Shown here one piece after another: positions 13,724-25,844 of a stretch of DNA of 64,000 nt (position 1 is its first letter; every line of letters begins with the position of its first letter). A program made the translations under genes and the position numbers. Origin of the DNA: Acorus gramineus (Eukaryota; Streptophyta; Magnoliopsida; Acorales; Acoraceae); assembly GCA_030737835.1 (NCBI GenBank), contig CM060850.1:14526068-14590067 (forward strand), in the 5' to 3' direction. The notes under the pieces are model-generated. The model was not told where the DNA came from. It worked only from the letters and a program-made list of their open reading frames with translations, and did no database searches.

Positions 13724-13929
13724 GAACATTTCACTTTCCAATAAAAAAAACTATAAGAAGATGACATCCTGACAGTTCTCAATAAATTTTATTGTTGATT
13801 CTATAACTGGTGAGATAAAATCACTGTTTTTTTATCCATCCACTTGAGCTACATTTGGAAATAGAATATGTTAGGTCCATTCATTTTCGCAGTTCCTTTT
13901 TCTGTCTTCAACATGATTTATTTTACAAA

Positions 13930-14206
13930 AAAAAAAGATACACGTAGTCTCCATTGCAATTCCAATTACAGTCTACCCCATTTTTTTTTAAATCATACAT
14001 TTACTCTTTAAAATACATGTTATTATATGAAATGAAGTATATACTAAAATACATTAGTGTAATTTTTTTTATGATGAAAAAATGAAAAAAAAATGGGTCA
14101 TATACTATGATAGAACTCATACACTATAATAGTGTAGTATATACTATGTTATCATTGCGTATGAGGCTGTAAAACGGGTTGCAAAAAGGACTACGTGTAT
14201 CAGTGC
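13930..14206 (+). mobile_element. MITE of the GATACACGTAGTC family
   Basis: Inverted ends GATACACGTAGTC (from 13937) and GACTACGTGTATC (to 14201) enclose a body with ATACACTATAATAGTGTAGT. The flanks share an 11-base direct repeat, TATTTTACAAA (13919-13929 and 14207-14217), a possible target duplication. Related copies: 24690-25030, 27735-27985, 44580-44850, 45380-45650, and inside both arms of the 23345 foldback. Confidence 0.65.
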
Positions 14207-14277
14207 TATTTTACAAATGGTATGTAATCTAATAAAATATGTTTGTACAAAAATATATATACTCTTAATAAATTAAA

Positions 14278-14814
14278 GGGAAAAATCCATATAACCCCCT
14301 GTAAACTGACTGAAATTCATATAACCCCCTGACTTTTCTCAAAATCCATATAATCCCCTGAAAACACCTAGTAAATCCAAATAACCCAATGAATAAAATT
14401 TTTGTTAATAAATAATGAATATTTTGCACATATTTTGTTTAGTTAACCCTGAATGAAAACATAATATATTAAAAAACCCCTGCAATTGGTTAAAAATGTG
14501 AAAAATCCTATAAAAATGAAGATTTTATCTTCTCTGAATATATTACAAAACTCTATACAGAGGAGTAAAATCATCATTTATAGAAAAAAATTTACATTTT
14601 TAACATATTGTAAGATTTTTTGGAATATTGTATTTTCTACCAGGGCTAACCAAACATAATATTTACAAAATATTCATCATCTATAAACGTAAACTTTTTT
14701 CAGGGGGTTATTTGGATTTATTAGATGTTTTTAGAGAGTTATATAGATTTTAAGAAAAGTTAGGGGGTTATATAAATTTCAATCAATTTACAGGGGGTTA
14801 TATGGATTTTTCCC
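14278..14814. mobile_element. Mutator-type MITE with perfect 9-bp duplication
   Basis: The element starts GGGAAAAATCCATATAACCC and ends with its inverse GGGTTATATGGATTTTTCCC. The inverted ends extend about 200 bases, with several internal repeats of the ATAACCCCCTG motif. It is flanked by perfect 9-base repeats TAAATTAAA at 14269-14277 and 14815-14823. It contains no coding sequence. Relatives: 10132-10538 and the half copy at 10935-11143. Confidence 0.9.
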
Positions 14815-14823
14815 TAAATTAAA

Positions 14824-16100
14824 TGTTCTTTTGTATTTTTCGAACTTTGTAAAATAAATGTAATAATGATCAGAGATTGGCTGTCTAAATGCTCCCACAC
14901 AAATCATGGTGACAAAATCCAAAATTATGAGGCGGCTTAAAGCCTTGTATCCCAAAACACAAATGGTTTCATAAAATAATTATTTTGATACTCACTATTT
15001 TTTTTTTTCATGTGAATGCATGTGAGGATTCTGTTTAGAAGTTCGTCTATCTCCAATCTAGCATTTATATTCTATCTCCTTTCGGATAGTTGAATAGATG
15101 AGGAATATGAATGAATAAACATAAAAAATTGTTTGTTTACAAGGAATAGGTGAATATAGTTATGCTAAAATAAATAGAAATAAACTGATATTAATATTCC
15201 AAGTCTCCATTTAAAATTGTATTATTCAATCCACTCAATCTATTCAGTTTATATAGGGGATTCATATGTTAAATTATTTATCATCATAATTTATAAATCA
15301 ATGGACCACATGTCAAAATATTTTTTCATCTTTTATAAATTATTATCCACATCTTTTCAACATTTTATTCATGATCAATAAAATAACAAAAAAAAACACA
15401 ATCAAATAGAAAATATCTTTTTTTTTAATTTATACTGGGATAAGTATGTATTCCATAATATCTTGTGTTAAAACTCAAACGAGGGAGCCGACCTTGTCCA
15501 CAGACAGATGATGTGAGGGACACCTTGAAACTCTATCTATTGTCAAGCTTATCATCCCATGTTTATTTATTGCTTTTATTCTTAAGAGATGATAATGCAA
15601 TACCTCATTGACTTGTCCAATGAGTGGCTTCCAATTGTATCTTCTGGAGGACTTTGCTGATTTGTCCCTCTACCCCATTCTATATGATGATGTGTTTTAT
15701 TGAGATGTCAATGATCTAAACATCTTAACTTATTAGCCAAAACTACACAAAAGTACTAAATTGGGAAAAACTTTAAGCTCTTCTTTCCTAAAAGGATCAT
15801 AGATACTCATAATTGTGCTCATGATCCCATCCATCTCCTCCTACCCAAACACAAAAATACTAAATTGGAAAAACTTTAAGCTCCTCTTTTCCAAAAGGAT
15901 CATAGATACTCATAATTGTGTTCATGATCCCATCCATTTTCCTCCTACTAATTGGGTAGCACACTATCTAGCTACTAGAGCATAATAGAGAGCACATACT
16001 CATGAGTCTAGTACATGACTCTATCACTTCCTTTCATCTTCACAGTTTCTCTTGATCTTATAGTAATGAGAGTTAGAATTTGAATAAATATTTGATTTTT
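14824..16100. other. Intergenic DNA with MITE and local duplication
   Basis: About 15050-15470 is a copy of the family seen at 22855-23275 (opening TTGTTTGTTTACAAGGAATA). At 15729-15838 and 15843-15950 a block of about 108 bases is tandemly duplicated (motifs CTTTAAGCTC and GATCATAGATACTCATAATT). No gene recognised. Confidence 0.5.
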
Positions 16101-16105
16101 GAAAG

Positions 16106-16641
16106 TGTTGGGAATGGTGGTCCATCCCATGAGAAGGTGGCATTGGTACTTGGAGCTTGCACCTAGTTCTTGGTGCATGTATTCACTACCTTGGGAACAC
16201 ATGGTTGCCTCTTGGAACCATGTATGAACTTATTGGTGTGGTCTCCTATGTCTTGGTAGATGTAAGGGTTGCCCCTTCTCAATGCATAGGAAGAGGTGTT
16301 CATTAAGTTGTTGGTGGAATACTAAGTGGCATATCCTCTCTATATAAAGGAGGGAGATGGGAGTGGAAACTCAATCTAATCCAAGAGAAGAAGAAAGAAG
16401 AGAGAGAGAGAGAGAGAGAGAGAGTTCCTACTTGTAAATCCACTACACAAAATTGTTGTGAGTGAGGTAATCTCTTGAGAGTGTTTCCTCTAGTGAGTTC
16501 TAGAGAGATTGTAATCCCATTTTCTATAGTAGAAGTTTTCGGAGTTCGGCCCGTGGTTTTTTCCCTTTCATCTTGAAAGGATTTTCCACGTAAATTTGTG
16601 TGTTATGTTGATCCTCTTTCTCAACACATCTTTTCCCAACA
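16106..16641 (+). repeat. Copia 5' LTR
   Basis: Runs TG...CA, with TATATAAAGG about 16341-16350 as likely promoter and an (AG)n run at about 16394-16422. It differs from the 3' LTR mainly by transitions. Confidence 0.93.
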
Positions 16642-16674
16642 AGTGGTATAGGTTGCTAGACTTTTTGTGTTGAG

Positions 16675-19600
16675 ATGGAGACATCCACTGATGGCGTACA
16701 GATGCCTAGCCTGAACGGAGAGAATTGGGTGATATGGAAGTCGAAGATGGAGGACCTTCTCTATTGCAGAGATCTCTATGCACCGTTACAAGGTGATACT
16801 GCCAAGCCGGCAACCATGACACCGGAGGATTGGAAGACGCTTGATTGGAAGGCCATCGGCACCATTCGACAGTGGGTGGACAACTCCGTGTTCCATCATT
16901 TGTCGAATGTGACTTTGACAAAAAGTCTATGGGAGAAACTTCAAGATCTCTATGAGAGGAAAACCACCGGCAACAAAGCTTTCTTGATTCGGAAGCTTGT
17001 CAATCTCAATTTCAAGGAAGGTAACTCCATATTTGAGCATCTTAATGAAGTTCAGAGTATTGTTAATCAGCTTGCAGCTATGAAGATGGTGTTGGACGAT
17101 GAGCTTCAAGCACTCCTTTTGCTTAGCTCATTGCCGGATAGTTGGGAGACCTTAGTGGCGTCTCTCAGTAACTTTGCGCCTAACAAAGTTGTGTCCATGA
17201 GCCAAGTCACAAGCAGCCTCTTGAATGAAGAAATCCGGAGAAAGTCTTCCGACTATTCCCATTCTCATGCTCTTGTCACCGAGCATAGGGGGAGGAGTAA
17301 AACTTGACAACCACACCATCATAACAAGTCAAAAGGAAGGTCGAAAGTCAGAAATGAGATTTCTTGCTATCATTGTTGCAAGAGTGGACACATGAAGCAT
17401 GAATGTTGCAAGCTCAAGTGGGAGAACGAGAAAGGAAGGCCCGATGAGAAGACAGAGAACAAAGATAGTGCAGCTGTCGCCACAGACAATGAGATTGTTC
17501 TTTTCTTGGCGTGTGAAGAAGAATGTTCAAATCTCGCATGCCAAGACTCAGAATGGGTGATTAATTCCGGCGCCTCGTACCATGCTACTCCTCAGAAGGA
17601 CTACTTCACTTCGCTTCGTGAAGGTAACCTTGGTACAGTAAAAATGGGTAACAAAAATTCTTCTCAAATTCTTGGCATTGGAGATATTTTTGTTACTACT
17701 AATCGTGGAACAAAGATGGTTCTAAAGGATGTCAGATTTGTGCCCAAACTCCGTCTTAATCTTCTCTCCATGGGCAAGCTTGATGAAGAAGGGTGTACAA
17801 GCAGCTTTGGTAAAGGATGTTGGAAGCTTACCAAAGGGGCACTTGTGTTGGCGAAAGGGAAAAAGTGTTGTACTCTCTACAAAACCCAGTTGCACTTGGA
17901 GAATGGTGGAATCAGCATAGTGGAGGGTATCTCAATGGATTTGTTGCACAAGCATCTTGGCCACATGAGCGAGAAAGGACTACAAACTCTCGCAAGGAGA
18001 CAACTACTTCCATCCATGCAAGGTACAAATTTATCCTATTGTGATCACTGTTTGATTGGAAAATAACATCGAGTAGCTTTTGTTAAGAATGCTAACAAAA
18101 AGAAAACTAAAATATTGGACTTGGTTTATTCCGATGTGTGTGAACCTATTAATGTGAAAACTCTCGGTGGTGCTTCTTACTTTGTGACCTTCATAGATGA
18201 TGCATCGAGAAAGGTGTGGGTGTACATGCTAAAATCCAAAGATCAAGTCTTTGAAGTCTTTCAAGACTTTCATGCCAAAGTTGAAAGAGAAACTGGAAAG
18301 CTCTTGAAGTGTATTCACACGGATAATGGTGGTGAGTATACTTCAAAGAAATTTGAAGAATATTGTTCTAAACATGGCATAAGACACCAAAGGTTCGTAC
18401 CACACACACCCCAACATAATGGACTTGCTGAAAGGATGAACCGCACAATTGTGGAGAGGATTAAGAGTATGCTTTCCTTGGCAAATTTGCCTAAAACTTT
18501 TTGAGGAGAAGCAGTGAGTACTGCATGCTACTTAATAAATTTGTCCCCCTCTGTCCCTTTGGATGGGGACGTTCCTGAAAGGGTTTGGCGTGGGAAAGAT
18601 GTCTCCTACTCTCATTTGCAGGTATTCGGGTGCAAGGCATTTGTGCATGTGCCTAAGGAGCAAAGGACAAAACTTGATGACAAAGCCATTCCATGCATCT
18701 TCTTGTGCTATGGAAATGATGAATTTGGGTATAGGTTGTGGGATCCAAAAAATAAAAAGGTTGTAAGGAGTAGGGATGTTGTCTTTTGTGAAGATAAAAC
18801 TCTTAGTGATTTTGAAAAAGAAGAGCCACCAAAAGCACGTGTCATCCCAGATTTGATTCCCACATCTACTATTACGCCTTCTCCTTTGCCACAGAATGTT
18901 GATGTGTAGGAAGATGAAGAAATGGCAGGTTCACCGATTTCTAATCAGGGGGAGCAAGAACATGTGGAGGCGCCACATATGGATGAACCCCAAGTACCTC
19001 AGTTGAGACGGTTAGAAAGATGTTAACAACCCTCAACTAGATATCCTGCTTCAGAGTACACTATGGTGACAGATGCAGGTGAACCAGAAACTTTCCATGA
19101 AGCACAAGTTCATGAGCACAAGGACAAGTGGAAGAAAGCTATGCAAGAGGAGATTGACTCCTTGCATAAGAACCACACATATGAGCTGGTGGAGCTACCA
19201 AAGAACCGAAAAGCCTTGAAGAACAAGTGGGTGTTCAAAATCAAGAATGAAGGAAATGATCATGTCAAGTACAAAGCTCGCCTCGTGGTGAAAGGTTTCG
19301 GCCAGAAACAAGGAATTGACTATGAAGAAATTTTTTCTCTAGTTGTGAAAATGTCTTCTATTTGGGTTATCCTTGGTCTTTCTGCTTCTTTAGACCTTGA
19401 AGTTGAACAACTAGATGTGAAGACGGCATTCCTCTATGGTGATTTGAATGAGGGAATTTACATGGAGCAACCAAAGGGCTTCAAGGTCAAAGGTAAAGAA
19501 CAGCTAGTTTGCAAGTTAAAGAAGAGCTTGTACGAGCTCAAGCAGGCACCACGACAGTGGTACAAGAAGTTGGATTCCTTTATGCTTGACCATGGTTACA

Positions 19601-20637
19601 AGAGAACATCTGCAGATCATTGTGTTTATATTCAGAAGTTTTTTTATGATGATTTCATTATTCGCTCTTTATATGTTGATGACATTCTTCTTGTTGGAAA
19701 GAATAAATGTAGGATTGACAAACTAAAGAAGGAGTTGAACAAGTCCTTTGACATGAAGGACTTAGGTCCAGCACAATATATATTGGGAATGAAGATATCT
19801 CGTGATAGGAAGAAAAAGAAACCGTGGCTATCACAAGAACGGTACATCGAGCGTGTACTCGAGAAGTTCAAGATGCAGAACTGTAAGCCGGTCAACATGC
19901 CTTTAGCAGCCCATTTCAAGCTCAGTGCACAATAGTGTCCTTCAAATGAGAAGGAAAAGGAGGCTATGAAGAGCATCCTATATGCCTCGGCCGTCGGAAG
20001 TTTGATGTACTCTATGGTGTGTATAAGGCCCGACATCGCACATACCGTTGGTGTTGTCAGCAGATTTATTGTCAATCCTGGCAAAGAACATTGGGAAGCG
20101 GTAAAATGGATCCTGAGATATCTCAGAGGAACCTCAAAATATTCTTTATGTTTTGGAGGTGATATGCCTATTTTGCAAGGCTACACTGATTCTGACATGG
20201 CAGGTGACATGGACAAGAGGAAGTCCACATCAGAATATTTGTTTACCTTTGCAGAGGGAGTCGTGTCATGGCAATCTAAGTTGCAAAAGGTCATCGCCTT
20301 ATCCACTACAGAAGCTGAGTACATAGCTGCTACTGATGCTAGCAAGGAGCTTTTGTGGATGAAGAATTTCTTGAATGAACTATCCATCACCCAAGAGAAG
20401 TTCATTCTTCACTGTGACAGTCAGAGCGCCATCGACTTGAGTAAAAATGCCACTTATCACTCAAGGACAAAGCACATCGATGTTCGCTATCATTGGATCC
20501 GAGATGTTTTGGAGAACCGCCTGATGCACCTCTCAAAGATTGATACAAGCCGAAATCCGTCTAATATGATGACGAAGTCTCTACTGAAAGACAAGCATAA
20601 TCTTTGCAGAAGCTTGGCGGGCATGACTACAGCTTGA
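16675..20637 (+). pseudogene. Copia gag-pol polyprotein, six in-frame stops
   Basis: A single frame of about 1320 codons in the order gag, protease, integrase, reverse transcriptase, RNase H. Visible motifs: zinc knuckle CYHCCKSGHMKHEC; protease WVINSGAS; an integrase HHCC-type region with catalytic DVCEPI, HTDNGGEY and GLAERMNRT; RT box SLYVDDILLVG; RNase H GYTDSDMAGD, STTEAEY and HCDSQSA. Stops interrupt the frame at 17305, 18064, 18502, 18907, 19024 and 19933, with no frameshift. The protease catalytic Asp is Asn (AAT at 17563-17565). The ATG at 16675 is 33 bases after the LTR. It cannot make a full polyprotein, though RT and RNase H fragments remain open. Domain order places it in Copia; the stop in the gag-protease linker alone would block pol synthesis. 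Confidence 0.93.
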
Positions 20638-20669
20638 AGATCCCTCCTCATGTGGATGGAGGGGGAGAT

Positions 20670-21186
20670 TGTTGGGAATGGTGGTCCATCTCATGAGAAG
20701 GTGGCCTTGATACTTGGAGCTTGCACTTAGTTCTTGGTGCATGTATTCACTACCTTGGGAACACATGGTTGCCTCTTGGAACCGTGTATGAACTTATTGG
20801 TGTGGTCTCCTATGTCTTGGTAGATGTAAGGGTTGCACCTTCTCAATGCATAGGAAGAGGTGCTCATTAAGTTGTTGGTGGAACACTAAGTGACATATCC
20901 TTTCTATATAAAGGAGGGAGATGGGAGTGGAAACTCAATCCAATCCAATCCAATCCAAGAGAAGAAGAAAGAAGAGAAAGAGAGAGAGTTCCTATTTGTA
21001 AATCCACTACACAAAATTATTGTGAGTGAGGTGTTCTCTTGAGAGTGTTTCATCTAATGAGTTCTAGAGAGATATTGTAATCCCATTTTCTATAGTGGAA
21101 GTTTTCGGAGTTCGGCCCGCGGTTTTTTTTCCACGTAAATTTGTGTGTTATTTTGTTCTTCTTTCTCAACACATCTTTTCCCAATA
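20670..21186 (+). repeat. Copia 3' LTR
   Basis: Begins TGTTGGGAATGG directly after the purine tract and ends CCCAATA, where the terminal CA has mutated. It has a short CAATC repeat expansion not present in the 5' LTR. Confidence 0.93.
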
Positions 21187-21398
21187 GAAAGTATTCATAT
21201 TTGAAAGAAAATATCTATTTTCTAAATGCTTTAGATCGGATATTGATTATGATGATATCAAATTAAAAAAATAACCATATATCTTAATAATATTATATTA
21301 ATATATTTATATTTTAGCAGTATACGTGGTTTTTTTTTTGCATTTTTTTTTATGTTAAATCATGTAATATTTTGTCTATTTTTATAAATATATGTTTA

Positions 21399-22025
21399 GG
21401 CCATCTCCAGCCCTTTCTCAAATCTATACCCAAATTTCATTTAAAATTTGAGTAAAAGCTTGATTTGATATGATGTGTCTCTAACCATCACTTTGTGTTT
21501 TACTCAAATCATTTAAAAAATTTACATCTTCTTCTAATTATTTCCCATAAACATTTTCAAAGTACTTTTCCCAAACATATTTACTACTCAATTTTTCTTC
21601 CTCTCAAGATATTTAAATTTAAAAATTATTATCATCTAATCTTTTTTTTTTTTAAAGTTAAAAGTAATATTTTTTTGTTGGAGTAAAAATAAGAAGTTAA
21701 AAAACAAAGATGATGTCTTAAGAAAGAAGACCATTTTTTTTTTTTGGGGTTTCAAGAGGTGAAAATTTTGGGGGGTGGGAAGGCATCTAATATAATTAAA
21801 TTAAGGGTGGAGTTGAAGGGAAAAAAATGTCACATTTGAAAGAAAATGTGGAAATAAAGGAAAAAAAAGATATGTTAAAAATTTAAATAAAGATTTGAGT
21901 CTCCCTTCATTTGGGTAAATGTTTGAGTAAAAGCTTGATTTGGTATGAGTATGGGTAAATGGTTGGAGAGGGTTTTTGGTGACTTTTACTCAAATTTGAA
22001 TTTGAGTATAGGATTGGAGATGCTC
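21399..22025. mobile_element. Tourist/PIF-Harbinger-like MITE
   Basis: The ends GGCCATCTCCAGCCC and, on the other strand, GAGCATCTCCAATCC form terminal inverted repeats. Subterminal blocks GAGTAAAAGCTTGATTTG recur inside. TTA flanks both ends (21396-21398 and 22026-22028), the target duplication of PIF/Harbinger elements. There is no transposase. Confidence 0.75.
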
Positions 22026-22854
22026 TTATAGTGAATAATAATTGACTTTTTTTTACATATTTTGCAAATCAGATATATATTATATTGGAGAAAGGATCTT
22101 TAGATATTTGAATTATATTTGTATCCATTTAAATGTTTGGATATTATGCATAATCATCCAAATTCTTGGATTGGTTATGAATACTTAATTTGTATATCTT
22201 GAATATTCAATTCGGATATCGACACAAATACAGGCATATATGTTTTGTATCATGCTCTATTCACATGTTTAAATGAGAGATGTTGAAATACCACACCCTC
22301 ACAATTAAAAAGAAGGTGGCAAAATATTGCTATTTAAAAAAAGGCCTTAAGGATTGGGTGCATTCATGACAACTAACTAGATAGATCATAAAATGCTACA
22401 CTGTGCAACATCTGTTCATTAAAGAAAAAACTCTTCTTGTCCTACTATAAAGTATTTTTTTCAAAGCTTGAAAAAATTCAGTATTAGAAGATGCTTGTCA
22501 AAGAGCCATGAATGTTTATTTTGGAGAGGGGGGGGGGGGGGGTGTCACTAATGCATGATGATTTCTCTTATCTGTATAATTTTTCTACTCGATATATGAA
22601 GGAATGCACTACTAAGGGCCTCTGCAACACACCAAAAAATAAAATAAAAAATGCATGCATGTTTATTTTATGTGCATTTGTTAACTCATAGGTCCCCCAC
22701 TAAAAGCCAAGATATTTTGTTTGCTTTTATCTTTGTTGCTAAAACTAGTTTTATTATTCTCCATAACGGTTGGGGTATATATACATATATATGATCAATG
22801 TATTATTGTATTGTAGAGTAGGAATATGTCTTGATAAATATTTAACATTACACA
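22026..22854. other. AT-rich intergenic stretch
   Basis: No gene seen. 22090-22240 resembles a decayed copy of the CGGATA-rich element at 25189. A run of about 17 G residues ends at about 22541 and is followed by TGTCAC. Confidence 0.4.
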
Positions 22855-23275
22855 CTTGTTTGGGTAGCAAAATGACTCAATGAGGAAAGGATAGAGGAAT
22901 AGAAGTGAAACAGCTCAAAAACATGTTTGTTTACATTGAATAAGTGTGTATCGCTATGTCAGAATAAGTAGGACTAAATTGATATTGGTATTTCAGGCCA
23001 CTCATGTAATTGTTTTATTCCACTGGTATAAGAGATGTCCACATGTCAAATCCATTGTCATCATCTCTTATAAATAAATCAGGAGATCCACATGTCAAAT
23101 CATTTTTCATCTTTTATAAATATTTAATCCACAATTTATATATAGTTAACCAAACAATAAAAATTTCGTTATTACGTTTTTCAACGAGAATAATTAAGAA
23201 TACAACCAAACATAAAATAATTTATTCCTTACCCACTCTGAAATAATTACCTATTCTAGAATAGCTCATGTCACT
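22855..23275. mobile_element. Non-autonomous DNA transposon, TGTTTGG family
   Basis: A repeat of about 420 bases containing ACATGTTTGTTTACATTGAA, two ATCCACATGTCAAAT blocks, TTTTTCAACGAGAATAATT and CTATTCTAGAATAGCTCATG. The same ordered blocks occur at 15050-15470 and, reversed, at 26100-26480; partial copies lie near 2690, 10780, 48370 and 55790. Exact ends and target duplication are not resolved. Confidence 0.55.
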
Positions 23276-23344
23276 AACTAAAGAGGGGTTACTAGAATAA
23301 ATTTTATTTTTAGTCTCGAAAAATCTTCACCGCAATTAAAAAAA

Positions 23345-24617
23345 GGGATTTTTAGTTTTAAATCCCTGTAAACAGGCCTATTTAGGGATCGATCCCTCCC
23401 TTCTTCATATTTATTTTTAAGTCCCTACATTCAACCGTCTATTTGGTTTTTAGTCCCTCCGTCAAACGTCCATCCATACACCTTTAATATGTGAAATATG
23501 ATTTTATTTTTAAGTCCCTATAAATTATGTTATTTAGTGATCAGTCCCTCCCTTCTTCATATTTCATTTTAAGTCCCTAATTTCAAACGTTTTTTTTTAT
23601 TAGTCCATGGACAAAAATGAAACCATGTGTAGTCTGAGTTTTGAATTGTAAAAATGACCAAGTCTAACAATTTCCTAAGGAAAATGATATGTCTAGCCTC
23701 TCGTGCAGCCCTAATTGCAGTGTATACCATTTATAAAAAAAAATCATTCACTCTTCCATTGAAGTTCATGCTATTATATGAATTGAAATATATATTGAGA
23801 TACACTAGTACATTTTATTTTAGTTGAAAAAATGATAAAAAAATTTGCGCTATACATTATGATAGAACCCCATACACTATGATAACACAGTTTTTGGTAT
23901 ATCTATGTGATTCTTAAGTAGATTTTGATTATAAATTTTATTTATTTAATAAATATAATCATACAATTTTATTGGATAACTATTTAAATATAAAAAATGT
24001 ATTCAGGATGATTCTTAATAATTCAAATTTATAATCAAAATCTACTTTAGAATCATATAGATATACCAAAAACTGCATTATCATAGTGTATGGGTTCTAT
24101 CATAGTATATGGCGCAATTTTTTTTATCATTTTTTCAACTAAAAAAAACACACTGGTATATTTCAATATATATTTCAATTCATATAACATGAACTTCAAT
24201 GAAAGAGTGCATGATTTAAAAAAAAAAATTGTATGCACAGCAATTGGGGCTACACGAGAGGCTGGACATAGCATTTTCCTTAGGAAAATGTTAGACTCGG
24301 TCATTTTTACAGTTCAAAACTAACTCAAACTACACATAGTTTCATTTTTGTCCATGGACTAATAAGAAAAAAACGTTTGAAATTAGAGACTTAAAATGAA
24401 ATATGAAGAAGGGAGGGGCTGATCACTGAATAATATAGTTTAGAGGGACTTAAAAATAAAATCGCATTTCACAAATTAACTGTGTTGAACGGATATTTGA
24501 TGGAGGGACTAAAAACCAAATAGGCGGTTGAGTATGAGAACTTAAAAAGAAATATGAAGAAGGAAAGAATCGATCCTTAAATAGACATATTTACATGGAT
24601 TTAGAATTAAAAATCCC
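23345..24617. mobile_element. 1.3-kb foldback element, Mutator-type
   Basis: Two arms of nearly 600 bases (about 23345-23935 and 24030-24617) are inverted copies around a spacer of about 100 bases. The ends are GGGATTTTTAG and TAAAAATCCC. Perfect 9-base duplications TTAAAAAAA flank it (23336-23344 and 24618-24626). Each arm contains several AGTCCCT blocks (GGGACT in the other arm) and a copy of the ATACACTATGATA repeat family. Nothing in it looks coding. A transcript would form a long hairpin. Confidence 0.88.
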
Positions 24618-24689
24618 TTAAAAAAATGAGACAAAATGTATAACCAATTAGTATTTAGAACACATGGTCCTTGTGAGATGCAATATAAA

Positions 24690-24764
24690 TATAATGCTTA
24701 TACTATACACTCGGTTTATTTTTGCAGTCCTGTCCACATATCAACCCCATATGGTATGATAGCA

Positions 24765-24821
<57 letters not shown>

Positions 24822-25030
24822 CAGTTCTATTATATTGTATAGGATTCTATCATAGTATACAACACAATTTTTTTTCTTTTCACTATTGTATCTCAATATA
24901 TACTTTATTTAATATAATAATAGCATGTATTTTAATAGAAGAATATGTTTTCCTTTTTAACATAAAAGAAAAACAGTATGAACTACAAATGGGGTTGCAC
25001 TGGGCTGAGATGTATCATTTTCCTATAACA
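24690..25030 (-). mobile_element. MITE of the GATACACGTAGTC family, with AT expansion
   Basis: Reverse-orientation copy with GGATTCTATCATAGTATAC and ATCTCAATATATACTT. An (AT)n microsatellite of about 48 bases (24768-24815) sits where other copies have a short ATATAC tract. A G run of about 11 follows it at about 25033. Confidence 0.5.
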
Positions 25031-25188
25031 TGAGGGGGGGGGGGGTATATACAATTTTTTCTATAAAATATAAAATTAATTATATGAGAATACTTCATCC
25101 ATAGACTATACAATCACTGGAGATCAACAAGGAAATTAATGTCTCGTATCATCTTTTTCTTTGGCTCCGCATGTATCCACTTAACAAG

Positions 25189-25751
25189 TAGACCTGTCAA
25201 TCAAACGGATACGGATCAGATAGACCTATATCCGTATACGTATTCGAATTGGATATCCGAAAAAATATTCGTATCTAATATCCAACAGATATTTCAAAAC
25301 ACATATCCGTATCTGATTCGAAAATCCGGATACGAATTCGGATAATATCTGAAATATCCGAACCAGATTAAAATATAAAGAATTTATAAAATCTTAAGTT
25401 CTAACATAGTTAAATAGGTATCCATCAAAGACATAAAAACACAAATCCTAATATAGTTAAATAAGTATTCAACATGGTTAAATATGTTTGTGTTTTGCCT
25501 TAGATCATGAGCCATTGGATTTTTATTTAAGGGTTGAAACTAATTCTAACATATATACATAAAATAACAGTTCATATACGGATATTGTTCGGATCGGATA
25601 TAGGCTATATCCGATCTGATCCAAAAATTTTCGGATACGGATAATTTAGTTCGGATACGGATACGAATTTTCGGATATCGGATATTTTCTTCATTTTCGA
25701 ATACGAATTCGGATCGGATATGGATATTTTTTCGGATAATTGACAAGCTTA
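25189..25751. mobile_element. hAT-like MITE rich in CGGATA repeats
   Basis: The ends TAGACCTGTCAA and, on the other strand, TAAGCTTGTCAA are inverted. Flanks TTAACAAG (25181-25188) and CTAACAAG (25752-25759) make an 8-base duplication with one mismatch. Both end regions are packed with variants of CGGATACGGATAC and their complement, so the element can fold extensively. No coding capacity. Confidence 0.75.
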
Positions 25752-25844
25752 CTAACAAGACCCCTCTCTAAAACATAAATACATGGAAACCTACTACATA
25801 ATCATACAATTAAGCTGTTACATCACCAACCACATAACTATGCA

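Larger units (their letters stand above)
16106..21186 (+). mobile_element. Full-length Ty1/copia LTR retrotransposon
   Basis: The 5' LTR is 16106-16641 (536 bases) and the 3' LTR 20670-21186 (517 bases); both begin TGTTGGGAATGG. Perfect 5-base duplications GAAAG flank the element (16101-16105 and 21187-21191). A degenerate primer-binding site, TGGTATAGG, begins about 16644, and a purine tract GGAGGGGGAGA precedes the 3' LTR. Both LTRs have TATATAAAGG. Counting by eye there are about two dozen substitutions plus indels between LTRs (roughly 4-5%), so it is not a recent insertion. The 5' LTR has an expanded AG repeat, the 3' LTR lacks about 20 bases near its end, and its terminal CA has become TA. 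Confidence 0.95.

Noticed and set aside
24636..25033. Frames made of repeated Tyr-Ile residues
   Set aside because: They translate an (AT)n microsatellite. The same is true for 28107-28295.
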